Of a stretch of 64,000 nt of DNA, positions 42,821 through 51,670 are shown in pieces. Source of the stretch: Chryseobacterium tagetis (GTDB lineage Bacteria > Bacteroidota > Bacteroidia > Flavobacteriales > Weeksellaceae); NCBI RefSeq assembly GCF_016735585.2, contig NZ_JAERSE020000002.1:620001-684000 (forward strand). The letters run 5' to 3'. Made by a program: the position numbers and the translations under genes. The notes beneath the pieces are model-generated. The model was not told the DNA's origin, did no database searches, and saw only the letters and a program-made list of their open reading frames with translations. How positions within the stretch are numbered: position 1 is the stretch's first letter; each line of letters starts with the position of its first letter.

Positions 42821-42860
42821 AACCTCCATCGCCCATCTTCCTACTTCCTCTCACTCCCAA
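42821..42860. repeat. Short GGAAG-rich repeat (copy 2, minus orientation)
   Basis: The minus strand reads GAGTGAGAGGAAGTAGGAAG and goes on to GGAGGTTTA, like the purine-rich string at 25264-25294. Low information content; similarity judged by eye. Confidence 0.3.
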
Positions 42861-42870
42861 ATAAATTTTC

Positions 42871-42878
42871 TATTTTTG
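42871..42878 (+). promoter_or_regulatory. -7 promoter element of the two-component operon
   Basis: TATTTTTG matches TAnnTTTG and lies 18 bases before the ATG at 42896. No good -33 box. Confidence 0.5.
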
Positions 42879-42895
42879 TCTAATTCCTTATTTCA

Positions 42896-43603
42896 ATGAA
42901 AAAAATAATCCTGATCGAAGATGAAACGAGTGTGGTCTCCTTTATAAAAAAGGGATTGCAGGAAAACGGGTATGAAGTTTCTGTGGCTTTTGACGGGCGT
43001 ACCGGTGTACAATTGGTGCAGGCAAACGATTTCGATCTGGTGGTTCTTGATATTATGTTGCCAGAAATGAACGGGTTGGATGTTTGTAAGGAAATCAGAA
43101 AAACGAATCAGCATGTTCCTATTTTATTTCTGACGGCATTGGGAACTTCTGAAAATATAGTTCTTGGGCTGGAAAGTGGAGGAGATGATTATTTAGTTAA
43201 ACCATTTAAATTCATTGAGTTAGTGGCTCGTGTGAAGTCTCTGCTGAGACGAAGTAATAATGGGAGTACACAAGAAATTATAGAGCCTGAAGTTGATAAT
43301 GAACATGTTTTCCAGTTTTCAGATTTGATTTTGAATGACTATACAAAGAAAGTGATGCGTGGAGGAGAGGAAATTTCACTTACTTCAACGGAGTATAAAT
43401 TATTGATGTATTTCTTACGGAATCCTGAAAAGGTTATCTCAAGAACAGAAGTACTGGAAGCTGTTTGGGGCGTTAATTATGAACTGGGAACTAATGTTGT
43501 GGATGTTTACGTGAATTATTTAAGAAAAAAATTAGATAATCAGGAAGAAAATAAATTGATTCATACGGTGATAGGAATGGGCTACGTATTGAAAAAAGCA
43601 TAA
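42896..43603 (+). CDS. OmpR/PhoB-family response regulator
   Basis: 235 residues. The receiver domain (1-120) has the acidic pocket E8-D9, the phosphoacceptor D52 in V-V-L-D-I-M-L-P, and the conserved K102 in L-V-K-P-F. The winged-helix output domain (about 140-235) has T-S-T-E-Y-K-L-L, V-V-D-V-Y-V-N-Y-L-R-K-K and the wing G-M-G-Y-V-L. The stop overlaps the kinase start (TAATG), so the pair is translationally coupled. Likely targets include the genes downstream of the kinase, where an 11-base direct repeat lies. Confidence 0.94.
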   Translation: MKKIILIEDETSVVSFIKKGLQENGYEVSVAFDGRTGVQLVQANDFDLVVLDIMLPEMNGLDVCKEIRKTNQHVPILFLTALGTSENIVLGLESGGDDYLVKPFKFIELVARVKSLLRRSNNGSTQEIIEPEVDNEHVFQFSDLILNDYTKKVMRGGEEISLTSTEYKLLMYFLRNPEKVISRTEVLEAVWGVNYELGTNVVDVYVNYLRKKLDNQEENKLIHTVIGMGYVLKKA

Positions 43604-45015
43604 TGGAGTTTAATAAAGTTGTTACAAATCAGACTAAAACGATGGTGCTTTTGATGTTGGTTTTTACCGCCATCATATTGCTGTTCAGTGGATTGGTTTA
43701 TTTTTCGATTGTCAACTTTTCCCATCAGAGGTTTTATGAATTGCTAAAGATCCGGGCAACAACCATTGTTCAGATTGAAAAAGGTAAAGATGATCTCGAT
43801 CTTCCTGAAAATTATGTTTTAAATAGCATGAATGATGAAGAGCTTCCAATGGAGCGTGATTATGTTTTTGCGATTCCTACGGATTCCAACTTTAAAAAAA
43901 TATCTCATGAAGTTCATATTCCCGATTATTTTTTCAAGAATATTGCGAAAAACGGGGAATCCAATTATAATGATAAAGAATTTTATTATATTGGGAAATC
44001 CTTTAGACACGATGATAAAGATTATATTGCGATAGCTTCTGCCAAAAATCATTATGTCGTTTATTATTTAGGATTCCTGAAACGAACCTTGATCACATGT
44101 GTTGTGCTGTCATTATTTTTCAGTATGATTTTCTCTTTTTATCTATCAAAAACCTTGTTCAGGCCAATTTTAAAAATTACAGGAAAAGTAAAAGAAATAA
44201 GTTCAGAAAATCTTCATTTACGTCTTGAATCTCAGCCTGACAATAAAGAATTGAATGAGTTGGTCGATACTTTTAATGATATGCTCAACCGTATCGAAAC
44301 TTCTTTCGAAACTCAAAATCACCTGATTGGAAATGTTTCCCACGAGCTGAGAACACCTTTAACCTCCATTATGGGAGAAGCCGATGTTGCGCTTTCTATT
44401 TCCAGAACCAATGAGGAATACAAAGAAACGTTAGGAATTATTTTAGATGAAGCTGAAAAATTGGATAAAAAAATCAAAGCTTTGCTGATGATTGCCCAAA
44501 CCGGTTTTGATGGAAAGGTTCAAAAGATGGATAAGGTAAGAATTGATCAGTTACTTTGGGATGTGATTGAAACTTTGCGAAGAATTGATTCGAGAAACAA
44601 TATTTTTCTGGATATCAGTATGTTGCCGGATAATCCGAAAAAACTGAAAGTTCAGGGGAATGAACAGTTGCTTCATCTTGCTGTTACGAATATTATTCAG
44701 AATGGTTGTAAATATTCTAATTTTCAGCAGGTTAAAGTCTCTTTAGGAGCAACAGATGCTGATGTTTATATCATTGTAAAAGACAATGGGATAGGTATTC
44801 CTGAAGAAGAAATGAATAAAATTTACGATCCTTTTTTCCGTGCCTCCAATACAAAAAACTACGAGGGATACGGAATCGGGCTTCCTTTGGCGAGAAACAT
44901 CGTAAGAATGCACAATGGTGAGCTGATTGTAAGCTCGCACGAGAACCAGGGAACTACAGTGCAGCTTCGTTTTCCTAATTTTTACAGCGTTCTTGCTGAA
45001 GAAAAGCAGGCCTAA
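43603..45015 (+). CDS. Sensor histidine kinase
   Basis: 470 residues. There are two transmembrane helices (about 13-37 and 161-181) with a periplasmic sensor of about 120 residues between. A HAMP domain (about 182-235) is followed by HisKA with H247 in V-S-H-E-L-R-T-P-L. The ATPase domain has N box N-I-I-Q-N-G-C-K-Y, G1 D-N-G-I-G-I and G2 G-Y-G-I-G-L. It phosphorylates the preceding response regulator. The sensor part has no motif that tells the signal; the overall layout resembles CusS-type kinases. Confidence 0.93.
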   Translation: MEFNKVVTNQTKTMVLLMLVFTAIILLFSGLVYFSIVNFSHQRFYELLKIRATTIVQIEKGKDDLDLPENYVLNSMNDEELPMERDYVFAIPTDSNFKKISHEVHIPDYFFKNIAKNGESNYNDKEFYYIGKSFRHDDKDYIAIASAKNHYVVYYLGFLKRTLITCVVLSLFFSMIFSFYLSKTLFRPILKITGKVKEISSENLHLRLESQPDNKELNELVDTFNDMLNRIETSFETQNHLIGNVSHELRTPLTSIMGEADVALSISRTNEEYKETLGIILDEAEKLDKKIKALLMIAQTGFDGKVQKMDKVRIDQLLWDVIETLRRIDSRNNIFLDISMLPDNPKKLKVQGNEQLLHLAVTNIIQNGCKYSNFQQVKVSLGATDADVYIIVKDNGIGIPEEEMNKIYDPFFRASNTKNYEGYGIGLPLARNIVRMHNGELIVSSHENQGTTVQLRFPNFYSVLAEEKQA

Positions 45016-45045
45016 GATTACCAATATTAATAAGCCTTAACAATT

Positions 45046-45066
45046 TTCTAATCTCATTCTAATCTC
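45046..45066 (+). promoter_or_regulatory. 11-base direct repeat, candidate response-regulator site
   Basis: TTCTAATCTC occurs at 45046-45055 and again at 45057-45066, an 11-base period, as OmpR-family dimers often require. It lies 50 bases before the -7 box TAGTTTTG (45116-45123) of the next gene and just after the kinase gene. Confidence 0.5.
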
Positions 45067-45115
45067 TTTAATGACATTTTAATTCTATTCCAAAGAGCTT
45101 CTAATTTGGTCATTC

Positions 45116-45123
45116 TAGTTTTG
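45116..45123 (+). promoter_or_regulatory. -7 promoter element of the gene at 45164
   Basis: TAGTTTTG matches TAnnTTTG, 40 bases before the ATG. A TTTG at 45105-45108 is too close to be a -33 box, which fits an activator-dependent promoter with the direct repeat upstream. Confidence 0.5.
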
Positions 45124-45163
45124 TATCATCAAAATAAGATAATACAACACTAAATCTTAAGAT

Positions 45164-45652
45164 ATGACTAAAACAATTTTAATAGCGACAGATTATTCTC
45201 TTGAGTCTCTAAATATATTAAAGGAAGTTCTTAAAGAAAAAAACGCTTCTGAAGATCCGAACCAGTATACTGTTTTCTTGGTTTCTGGGTATGATATGGG
45301 TGATTCTATTCGTGATCTTCTCTTTACTACAAAAAGCACTATTTTTAATAAAATTAAACCACAAGAGTTTAATTATGCTTACGAGATCATCAAAAATAAA
45401 TATCCGCATCTGATAGAAAAGATCATCTGTGACGTTTTTACCGGAAGTTTCCAGAGAACCTTCGATAATTATATAAAAGCAGAACATATTGAAGAAGCTT
45501 ACTATAGCACATCAATAAAAAGCAAAGGAAAAGGAAAATTTGATCTTGTTCCTTATATCAAAAAATGTAAAAATATTCAGTCTCATGAAGTTGAAATTGA
45601 AATCCACGAAAGACTTCCCGAAAGAGGAAGACTCGCTGAGATTTTCGCATAA
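45164..45652 (+). CDS. Universal-stress-like alpha/beta protein of unknown function
   Basis: 162 residues. The opening T-K-T-I-L-I-A-T-D-Y-S-L-E-S-L-N-I-L-K resembles the first strand and helix of UspA domains, but the C-terminal ATP-binding G-x2-G-x9-G loop is missing. The end L-P-E-R-G-R-L-A-E-I-F is distinctive. No signal peptide. It follows a direct repeat and its own -7 box and is 25 bases from the YoaK-family gene, so both are probably one operon controlled by the two-component system. Family call is tentative. Confidence 0.6.
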   Translation: MTKTILIATDYSLESLNILKEVLKEKNASEDPNQYTVFLVSGYDMGDSIRDLLFTTKSTIFNKIKPQEFNYAYEIIKNKYPHLIEKIICDVFTGSFQRTFDNYIKAEHIEEAYYSTSIKSKGKGKFDLVPYIKKCKNIQSHEVEIEIHERLPERGRLAEIFA

Positions 45653-45677
45653 CTCTAATTCTCTAAAAAAATAAAAA

Positions 45678-46505
45678 ATGTTAAGAAATTATAGTAACAG
45701 CAGAACGTTGGGAGATAACATAAGACTGGGAACGCTGACTGCCTTTACGGCGGGAACTATAAACATAGCTTCTCTATTGATATTTCTCTCATTTACCTCG
45801 AATGTGACGGGGCACTATGCTATTTTGGCAGCAGAAATAAGTAAAGGAAACTGGACGCAGGTAGCAGCAGTTGGAGGATGGATCTTTCTGTTTTTCTTTG
45901 GAAGCTTTCTGTCTAACTTTATTGTTATTAATTTTAATAAAAAGAATAAATATTTTGCTCACTCAATGCCAATTATTTTAGAAATAATATGTTTACTGTT
46001 TGTAGGAATCTACGGCCAACTTTTTTATCAGAAAACATTGGCAGAAACAGAATATTTGGTTGCTTTAATGCTTTTTGCGACCGGGCTTCAGAATGGTTTA
46101 ACGGCAAGTATTTCCAATTTCTCCGTAAAAACAACCCACCTTACCGGAACAACGACTGACCTTGGTATTTTGTTCTCGATGTTTACCCAGAAAAAATACA
46201 GAAAGAATGCGGAATTAATTGCAAGGGCTAAACTATTGATGAGTATTATGCTGGCGTATGTTCTAGGGGCTGTATTTTCCGGACTTACGTATTATTATCT
46301 GGAATTTAGAGTGTTTTATGTGATAAGTTTATGCCTCCTTTTTGTGATTGGGTATGATGCTTATAAAATCCATATAAGACATTTTAATACAAAATACAGA
46401 TATTCAAAAATCTATAAAAGACCTAATCTTTTAGCCTACTTATATGATAAAATACACGGAATTCCGAAAAGAAAAGAAAAAAGGAAACTTGTATTTGAAG
46501 ATTAG
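45678..46505 (+). CDS. YoaK/DUF1275-family membrane protein
   Basis: 275 residues with about six to seven membrane helices. The family core G-L-Q-N-G-L-T-A-S-I-S (about 137-147) and T-T-H-L-T-G-T-T-T-D-L-G (about 152-163) is clear, as is the early A-G-T-I-N-I-A and N-V-T-G-H-Y. The substrate of DUF1275 proteins is unknown. A basic C-terminal tail (K-R-K-E-K-R-K) faces the cytoplasm. Last gene of the stretch; a strong terminator follows. Confidence 0.88.
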   Translation: MLRNYSNSRTLGDNIRLGTLTAFTAGTINIASLLIFLSFTSNVTGHYAILAAEISKGNWTQVAAVGGWIFLFFFGSFLSNFIVINFNKKNKYFAHSMPIILEIICLLFVGIYGQLFYQKTLAETEYLVALMLFATGLQNGLTASISNFSVKTTHLTGTTTDLGILFSMFTQKKYRKNAELIARAKLLMSIMLAYVLGAVFSGLTYYYLEFRVFYVISLCLLFVIGYDAYKIHIRHFNTKYRYSKIYKRPNLLAYLYDKIHGIPKRKEKRKLVFED

Positions 46506-46556
46506 CGATAAAAATAAAAATACTTCAGTATTAATTTGTGTAAACTAGCTGTGAAT

Positions 46557-46598
46557 CAATCCTCTAATTGTATATGCGATTAGGGGATTGTGTTTTTT
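46557..46598 (+). terminator. Rho-independent terminator after the YoaK-family gene
   Basis: CAATCCTCTAAT (46557-46568) pairs with ATTAGGGGATTG (46579-46590) with one wobble, then TGTTTTTT. Confidence 0.88.
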
Positions 46599-46727
46599 AA
46601 GAAAAACGTAGTGCTATTGCCATTTTGACCAAGGTGTGAAGATGGCTAGGTTGTTGATATGTTAATAATTAAAAATTAATTCGTGGGGAGAAAGTTTTTA
46701 TTCCCGTTTTCATTACTTATTTTTGTA

Positions 46728-46735
46728 AGTTGATT
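46728..46735 (+). promoter_or_regulatory. -7 promoter element of mutL
   Basis: TATTTTTG matches TAnnTTTG and lies 11 bases before the ATG, giving a very short leader. Confidence 0.5.
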
Positions 46736-46746
46736 TTACGTTTTTT

Positions 46747-48543
46747 ATGTCAGATATTATTCAGCTTTTACCGGATCATGTAGCCAATCAGATTGCAGCA
46801 GGAGAAGTCGTGCAGCGACCGGCGTCTATTGTGAAAGAACTTTTGGAAAACGCGATAGATGCAGACTCCACTAAAGTAGAATTGATTATAAGAGATGCAG
46901 GAAAAAACCTAATTCAGGTGGTTGATGACGGAAAAGGGATGTCTGAAACCGATGCAAGAATGGCTTTTGAAAGACATGCCACCTCAAAGATTAAAGGAAC
47001 GGAAGATATTTTTAAAATTGCCACCAAAGGTTTCAGAGGTGAAGCTTTGGCTTCCATTGCAGCCGTTTCTCAGGTTGAATTAAGAACCAAGCAGAAAGAT
47101 GCAACCATCGGAACAAATATTTACATTGAAGGAGGTGTTTTCCAGTTTCAGGATCCTATACAAACTGCGGATGGGTCTAATTTTTTAGTTAAAAACTTAT
47201 TTTACAACGTTCCGGCAAGAAGAAAGTTCCTGAAAAACAATAATATTGAATTCAGACACGTCATCGACGAATTTCAAAGAGTTGCTTTGGCTCATGAAGG
47301 GTTGGAATTCTCTTTATTCCACGATGATGAAGCCGTTTTCAGACTGAGAAAAGGAAGCCAGATGCAGCGTATTGTGGATATTTTCGGAAGAAAGCTGCAG
47401 CCACAATTAATTCCAATTAAAGAAGATATTATCTGGTGCAAACTTCACGGCTTTGTTGCAAAACCGGAAGGCGCTAAAAAAACAAGGGGTGAACAATTTC
47501 TTTTTGTCAACGGAAGATACTTTAAAAGTCCATATTTCAATAAAGCGGTTCAGGAAGCATTTGACGGATTGCTTTTACCAGGATATGTTCCTACATTTTT
47601 CCTCTTTTTAGAACTTGATCCGGAGAAAATAGATGTTAATATCCACCCTCAGAAAACAGAGGTGAAATTTGAAGATGAACATCTTATCTTCGCTTTATTG
47701 CGTTCAACCATTAAAAGATCACTGGGTATTTATAATGTAGCTCCAAGTCTTGATTTTGAGAAAGATCCGCAACTTGATGAAATACTGCAAAAAACTTTTC
47801 CAAGTAAAAGTAACAATATAGGAGGAAGCGGGTTTATTAAAATGCCGGAGATTATTGTAGACAAAGATTACAATCCGTTTTTGGAAGAAAGAGGAGTGAT
47901 GATGAAGCAGGCTGAAATCCAGAATCTGGCAGAAATGTACCATCAGAATATCGCTGCAGAACCTTCAAAAATCAATCTGTTTGAAGATGAAGACTTTGAC
48001 GAAGATCTGATGAGGTTGCCGAACGGATACTGGCTGTTCAACAAAGGAGATAGAACATTGATGCTGGATTTGGGAAGAATGCATAGATTAACGGTTTCAG
48101 AGCATAATAAATCTGAAAAAAGAGGATCTTCTGCTGGCCACTCATTACTTTTCTCTTTAGAATATCATATGAATGAAATTGAGAAAAATAAATATAAATC
48201 CATCAAAAAATTCCTTCCCGAGCTTGGGTTTGAAACGAGTATTGCTCATGAAAATGTTTTGCGAATAGATGCCGTTCCTGAAGGATTGAAAGAAACTCAG
48301 GTGATGAAGTTTCTGGAAAATCTTTTTGATATTCTGGAATATAGAACAGAAGAAGAATTTATGCACTCTTATCAGAATCAATGGAATAAAATGCAGTCCA
48401 AATCCCGTTTTGATTTTATTTATAAAAAAGATGCGGAACAGCTTATCAAAGATTTTACAGCATTGGGCTTCCCGGAGTTTCTTCCTAACGGAAAAAGATG
48501 TTTCTATGAAGTTCCGTTCAATGATTTTAAAAACAAATTTTAA
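46747..48543 (+). CDS. mutL: DNA mismatch repair protein MutL
   Basis: 598 residues. The GHKL ATPase has V-A-N-Q-I-A-A-G-E-V (11-20), E-L-L-E-N-A-I-D-A (about 31-39), D-D-G-K-G-M (about 60-65), R-H-A-T-S-K-I (about 77-83) and T-K-G-F-R-G-E-A-L-A-S-I (about 94-105). The transducer domain includes N-V-P-A-R-R-K-F-L and V-N-G-R-Y. In the C-terminal domain the place of the D-Q-H-A-x2-E-x4-E endonuclease motif reads D441-L-G-R-M-H-R-L-T-V-S-E452, so nicking activity is doubtful. It links MutS mismatch recognition to downstream repair. Followed three bases later by the rhomboid gene. Confidence 0.95.
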   Translation: MSDIIQLLPDHVANQIAAGEVVQRPASIVKELLENAIDADSTKVELIIRDAGKNLIQVVDDGKGMSETDARMAFERHATSKIKGTEDIFKIATKGFRGEALASIAAVSQVELRTKQKDATIGTNIYIEGGVFQFQDPIQTADGSNFLVKNLFYNVPARRKFLKNNNIEFRHVIDEFQRVALAHEGLEFSLFHDDEAVFRLRKGSQMQRIVDIFGRKLQPQLIPIKEDIIWCKLHGFVAKPEGAKKTRGEQFLFVNGRYFKSPYFNKAVQEAFDGLLLPGYVPTFFLFLELDPEKIDVNIHPQKTEVKFEDEHLIFALLRSTIKRSLGIYNVAPSLDFEKDPQLDEILQKTFPSKSNNIGGSGFIKMPEIIVDKDYNPFLEERGVMMKQAEIQNLAEMYHQNIAAEPSKINLFEDEDFDEDLMRLPNGYWLFNKGDRTLMLDLGRMHRLTVSEHNKSEKRGSSAGHSLLFSLEYHMNEIEKNKYKSIKKFLPELGFETSIAHENVLRIDAVPEGLKETQVMKFLENLFDILEYRTEEEFMHSYQNQWNKMQSKSRFDFIYKKDAEQLIKDFTALGFPEFLPNGKRCFYEVPFNDFKNKF

Positions 48544-48545
48544 AG

Positions 48546-49259
48546 ATGTTTAATAGCATACCACCAATTACCAGAAATATTATTATTATAAATATTATAG
48601 TATTTATTGCAGCATATTTTGTGCCTCAGCTGGATTATTTTCTTTCAGCATATTATCCTTTTTCTCCTAATTTTAAATCATGGCAGGTTATTACCCACAT
48701 GTTTATGCATGGTAATCTAATGCATATTTTATTTAATATGATGACTTTGTTCAGCTTTGGGCCTATTTTAGAACAAAGTTTAGGAGAAAGGAGGTATTTG
48801 ATTTTGTATTTTTTGAGTGGATTAGGCGCTTTTTTCTTATACAATATTTGGAATTTTATTGAAGTTCAGCAATTAGTTTCACAACTTCAGGCAATGAATA
48901 TTGATGCGAAAGATTTTCTGAATACTTTAATAAGCAATCCGGAAACGGCATTGACTCATAATCAAGCAGAAGAGAATTTAGCTGGAATTTATTTTGGAAG
49001 AATGGTCGGAGCTTCCGGTGCAATTTTCGGGGTTATTGCCGCTTTTGCAACGTTATATCCTGAAGCAAAAATTGGAATTATGTTTATTCCGATTCCTATG
49101 AAAGTAAAATATGTATTGCCAATCGTAATCGTTATTTCTATTTATTTAGGAGCTTCGGGGAATGGAGGAGGAATTGCACATTTTGCTCATGTTGGTGGTG
49201 CTTTAGTTGGTTGGATTTTAGCTAGAATCTGGAGGAAACATTTGTATAGATTTAATTAA
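48546..49259 (+). CDS. Rhomboid-family intramembrane serine protease
   Basis: 237 residues with six membrane helices. Catalytic S157 lies in V-G-A-S-G-A-I-F-G, and H215 in H-F-A-H-V-G-G-A. The early L-M-H-I-L-F-N-M motif (about 57-64) is the conserved H/N element of loop 1-helix 2, and G-E-R-R-Y-L is in the loop after. It cleaves membrane proteins within the bilayer; target unknown. Only two bases after mutL and nine before the next gene, so it is in the same operon. Confidence 0.92.
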   Translation: MFNSIPPITRNIIIINIIVFIAAYFVPQLDYFLSAYYPFSPNFKSWQVITHMFMHGNLMHILFNMMTLFSFGPILEQSLGERRYLILYFLSGLGAFFLYNIWNFIEVQQLVSQLQAMNIDAKDFLNTLISNPETALTHNQAEENLAGIYFGRMVGASGAIFGVIAAFATLYPEAKIGIMFIPIPMKVKYVLPIVIVISIYLGASGNGGGIAHFAHVGGALVGWILARIWRKHLYRFN

Positions 49260-49268
49260 AACCAGTCT

Positions 49269-50261
49269 GTGAAAGTTTTTCGTCTCATTCTTTTCATCCT
49301 GCATTTAGGAATATTCATTCTCTTATTGGGAGTATTGATGAACAGCTTGGTTCCACCTAAGGTATTTCCGTGGTTCAATTTACTTTCATTAGGTTTTCCC
49401 ATTTTAATTACCATATATATTCTGCTTACTTTTTTCTGGATGATAAGCTGGAAAAAACGGGCTTTTGTATTTCTGCTATTGGGATTGTTGTTTTTTAAAC
49501 CTGTGATAAGATGGGTGAACTTTTCATCGGAAAAAGAAAAAGAATCAAATTTGAAAATTGTCACCTTAAATATGAAAGCGGGGCAATTTGGAATAGATAA
49601 AATTCAAAATTACATGGATGAGCAAAATGCCGATTTGGTGTTTCTGCAAGAGAACGGCTATCAGGAACTTAATTTGAAAAATCTTTCCGGAGAAAATACG
49701 TTTCCTGTTATCGCTTTTTATTCAAAATATAAAATTGTAAATCGTAAAAATCTTTTTGAAGGATTAGAGAATAAAGATATCACGGCACAATGTGAAGCAA
49801 TTGATATTGATATTCGAGGAAAAATTTACCGATGCATCAATGTGCATTTAGAATCTTTTGGGATTGTAAAAGATATGGTAAAGCTTAATGGAAATAAATC
49901 TGAGGACGAAGCGAAAACCAAGAATATTCTGAGAAAGCTGATCATTAATTTTAAAAACCATCAGGATCAGATCGATCTTATTAAAAAAGAAATAGAAGAG
50001 TCTCCCTATCCTGTATTCGTAGCTGGAGATTTTAACTCCGTTCCAAATTCTTATGAATATTACAATGTTTTAGATGGTCTTAAGGATGTCTTTGTAGAAG
50101 TGGGGAGAGGAAGCGGCACAAGTTTTCATGACTTTAAATTCCCGCTGCGTATTGATTACATGTTTACCTCTAAATCTATACAACCCGTAACTTACAAAGT
50201 AGATCATGAAGTACAAATTTCAGATCACTTCCCTGTAATTGCCACTTTTAAATTAGATTAA
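49269..50261 (+). CDS. Membrane-anchored endonuclease/exonuclease/phosphatase family protein (paralogue 1)
   Basis: 330 residues from a GTG start, supported by alignment with the next gene. Three N-terminal membrane helices (about 3-28, 36-60, 65-82) lead to an EEP domain (about 95-330): T-L-N-M-K (about 99-103), L-Q-E-N (metal Glu), N-V-H-L-E, A-G-D-F-N-S-V-P (about 256-263) and S-D-H-F-P-V-I (about 319-325). Members cleave phosphodiester bonds in nucleic acids or phospholipids. The topology puts the catalytic domain on one face of the inner membrane. Tandem with a paralogue, 30-70 bases apart. Confidence 0.87.
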   Translation: MKVFRLILFILHLGIFILLLGVLMNSLVPPKVFPWFNLLSLGFPILITIYILLTFFWMISWKKRAFVFLLLGLLFFKPVIRWVNFSSEKEKESNLKIVTLNMKAGQFGIDKIQNYMDEQNADLVFLQENGYQELNLKNLSGENTFPVIAFYSKYKIVNRKNLFEGLENKDITAQCEAIDIDIRGKIYRCINVHLESFGIVKDMVKLNGNKSEDEAKTKNILRKLIINFKNHQDQIDLIKKEIEESPYPVFVAGDFNSVPNSYEYYNVLDGLKDVFVEVGRGSGTSFHDFKFPLRIDYMFTSKSIQPVTYKVDHEVQISDHFPVIATFKLD

Positions 50262-50332
50262 AAATCATAAAAAACGTTAAATAAACTCAATTGGTAGGGT
50301 TTTTGTTGAAACAAATAGATTACACCGTTTTA

Positions 50333-51304
50333 ATGAAGCCGAACCAGATATTGTTGTTTTCCCATATCCTTGTAGCTATTCTATTGTTATGTACTTTAGG
50401 AAACGCTTGGATTGCGCCTAATTTGCTAGGCAACTTAAATCTGCTTTCTCTGGCATTTCCCTATCTTATTGTAATCTACATTATATTTACCATCGTCTGG
50501 ATTTTTAAAAGAAAAAAATTGGCTTTAGTGTTCGCTTTAGGAACTCTTGTTTTTCTAAATCCGATCCGAAGATGGATCAATTTTTCTCCTAAAACAGACA
50601 ATGTCAGAAGTATAAGAGATATTAAAGTTCTGACTTTTAATGTGAAATACGGAGATTTTGGCTGGGATAAAGTGAAAAAATATATAAGAGCCCAAAATGC
50701 GGATATTATTCTGGTTCAGGAAAAAGATACCAATAGAGCCTTACGAAAAGATATGGTGAAATATCCTACGGTGATCTTAAAAACCAAGCACAGAATCGTA
50801 AGACAGGAAGAGCTTATTACCGATAAATCGAGAGGAAATTCCTTTTATGCGGATATAGATATCAACGGGAAAATTATTCGTGTGGTCAATGTGTATCTGG
50901 AACCATTTAGGCTGAATAAAGGGATGTTCAATTTTGCAGATATCGGAAAAGAAAACAAATTCAATACGCTTCTTTCCCATATGATTCCTACGTTTCAGGC
51001 GCACGAAAATCAGATCAAAAAAATCAGAAAGGTTGTTGATTTGTCTCCTTATCCCGTAATTTTGGCGGGCGATTTCAATTCTGTACCTAATTCTTATGAA
51101 TATTACAATTTGGGAAAAGATCTTCAGGATGCCTATCTAAGTGCAGGAAACGGTATTTCTACCAGCTTTCATGATTATAAGGTTCCGCTTCGACTGGACT
51201 ATATATTTAGTTCAAAATCAATTATTCCATTGAGCTATAAAGTAGATCATTCGGTGAAATTATCAGATCATTATCCGGTAATTGCAGAATTTCTATTAAA
51301 TTAG
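50333..51304 (+). CDS. Membrane-anchored endonuclease/exonuclease/phosphatase family protein (paralogue 2)
   Basis: 323 residues from the ATG at 50333, which aligns with the start of paralogue 1; the TTG at 50291 would add 14 weak residues. The same layout is seen: three membrane helices, then T-F-N-V-K-Y, V-Q-E-K-D, N-V-Y-L-E, A-G-D-F-N-S-V-P-N-S-Y and S-D-H-Y-P-V-I. The N-V-H-L-E His of paralogue 1 is Tyr here (N-V-Y-L-E), a difference at a conserved catalytic-region position. It probably arose by local duplication. Four bases before the lipoprotein gene. Confidence 0.86.
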   Translation: MKPNQILLFSHILVAILLLCTLGNAWIAPNLLGNLNLLSLAFPYLIVIYIIFTIVWIFKRKKLALVFALGTLVFLNPIRRWINFSPKTDNVRSIRDIKVLTFNVKYGDFGWDKVKKYIRAQNADIILVQEKDTNRALRKDMVKYPTVILKTKHRIVRQEELITDKSRGNSFYADIDINGKIIRVVNVYLEPFRLNKGMFNFADIGKENKFNTLLSHMIPTFQAHENQIKKIRKVVDLSPYPVILAGDFNSVPNSYEYYNLGKDLQDAYLSAGNGISTSFHDYKVPLRLDYIFSSKSIIPLSYKVDHSVKLSDHYPVIAEFLLN

Positions 51305-51308
51305 TTCC

Positions 51309-51659
51309 ATGAAAAATATTTTCTCAGCAATACTTTTGATATTAATTTTCAGTGCCTGTTCAAATAAGGAACCAGTATCTGTTGACAATTCACAGGACTT
51401 GAAACCTAGCTATGATACCACAGCAATAGATTCTTTTTCTGCGGGAGCTACATCTGAAGCCGTGATTATGAAAATAAAAATGTCTTCACAGAAATATCAG
51501 GACTCCATAAAAGAAGCTTTAAAGCTAAAAGCAGAGGAAAAACGTATTGCAGAGGAGCTGGAGAAAGAAAATAAGAAGAAACAGGAAGAGGAAAAGAAGA
51601 AAGCCAATGAAGAGAAACAAAATAAAGCACCGGAATCTTCAGAAGTAAAACAAAACTAA
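51309..51659 (+). CDS. Small lipoprotein with charged helical tail
   Basis: 116 residues. The lipobox is L-I-F-S-A-C17 after a hydrophobic signal. Residues about 58-116 are a continuous K/E-rich stretch (K-L-K-A-E-E-K-R-I-A-E-E-L-E-K) likely to form a long single helix or coiled coil, ending in a disordered Asn/Ser tail. No domain match recognised. It is four bases after the second EEP gene and eleven before the next lipoprotein, so one operon. Function unknown; envelope-anchored. Confidence 0.75.
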   Translation: MKNIFSAILLILIFSACSNKEPVSVDNSQDLKPSYDTTAIDSFSAGATSEAVIMKIKMSSQKYQDSIKEALKLKAEEKRIAEELEKENKKKQEEEKKKANEEKQNKAPESSEVKQN

Positions 51660-51670
51660 AAATTATATAT

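Noticed and set aside
42645..42860. 71-codon minus-strand frame upstream of the XRE-cupin gene
   Set aside because: It runs through the promoter region and a purine-rich repeat with no protein-like pattern.
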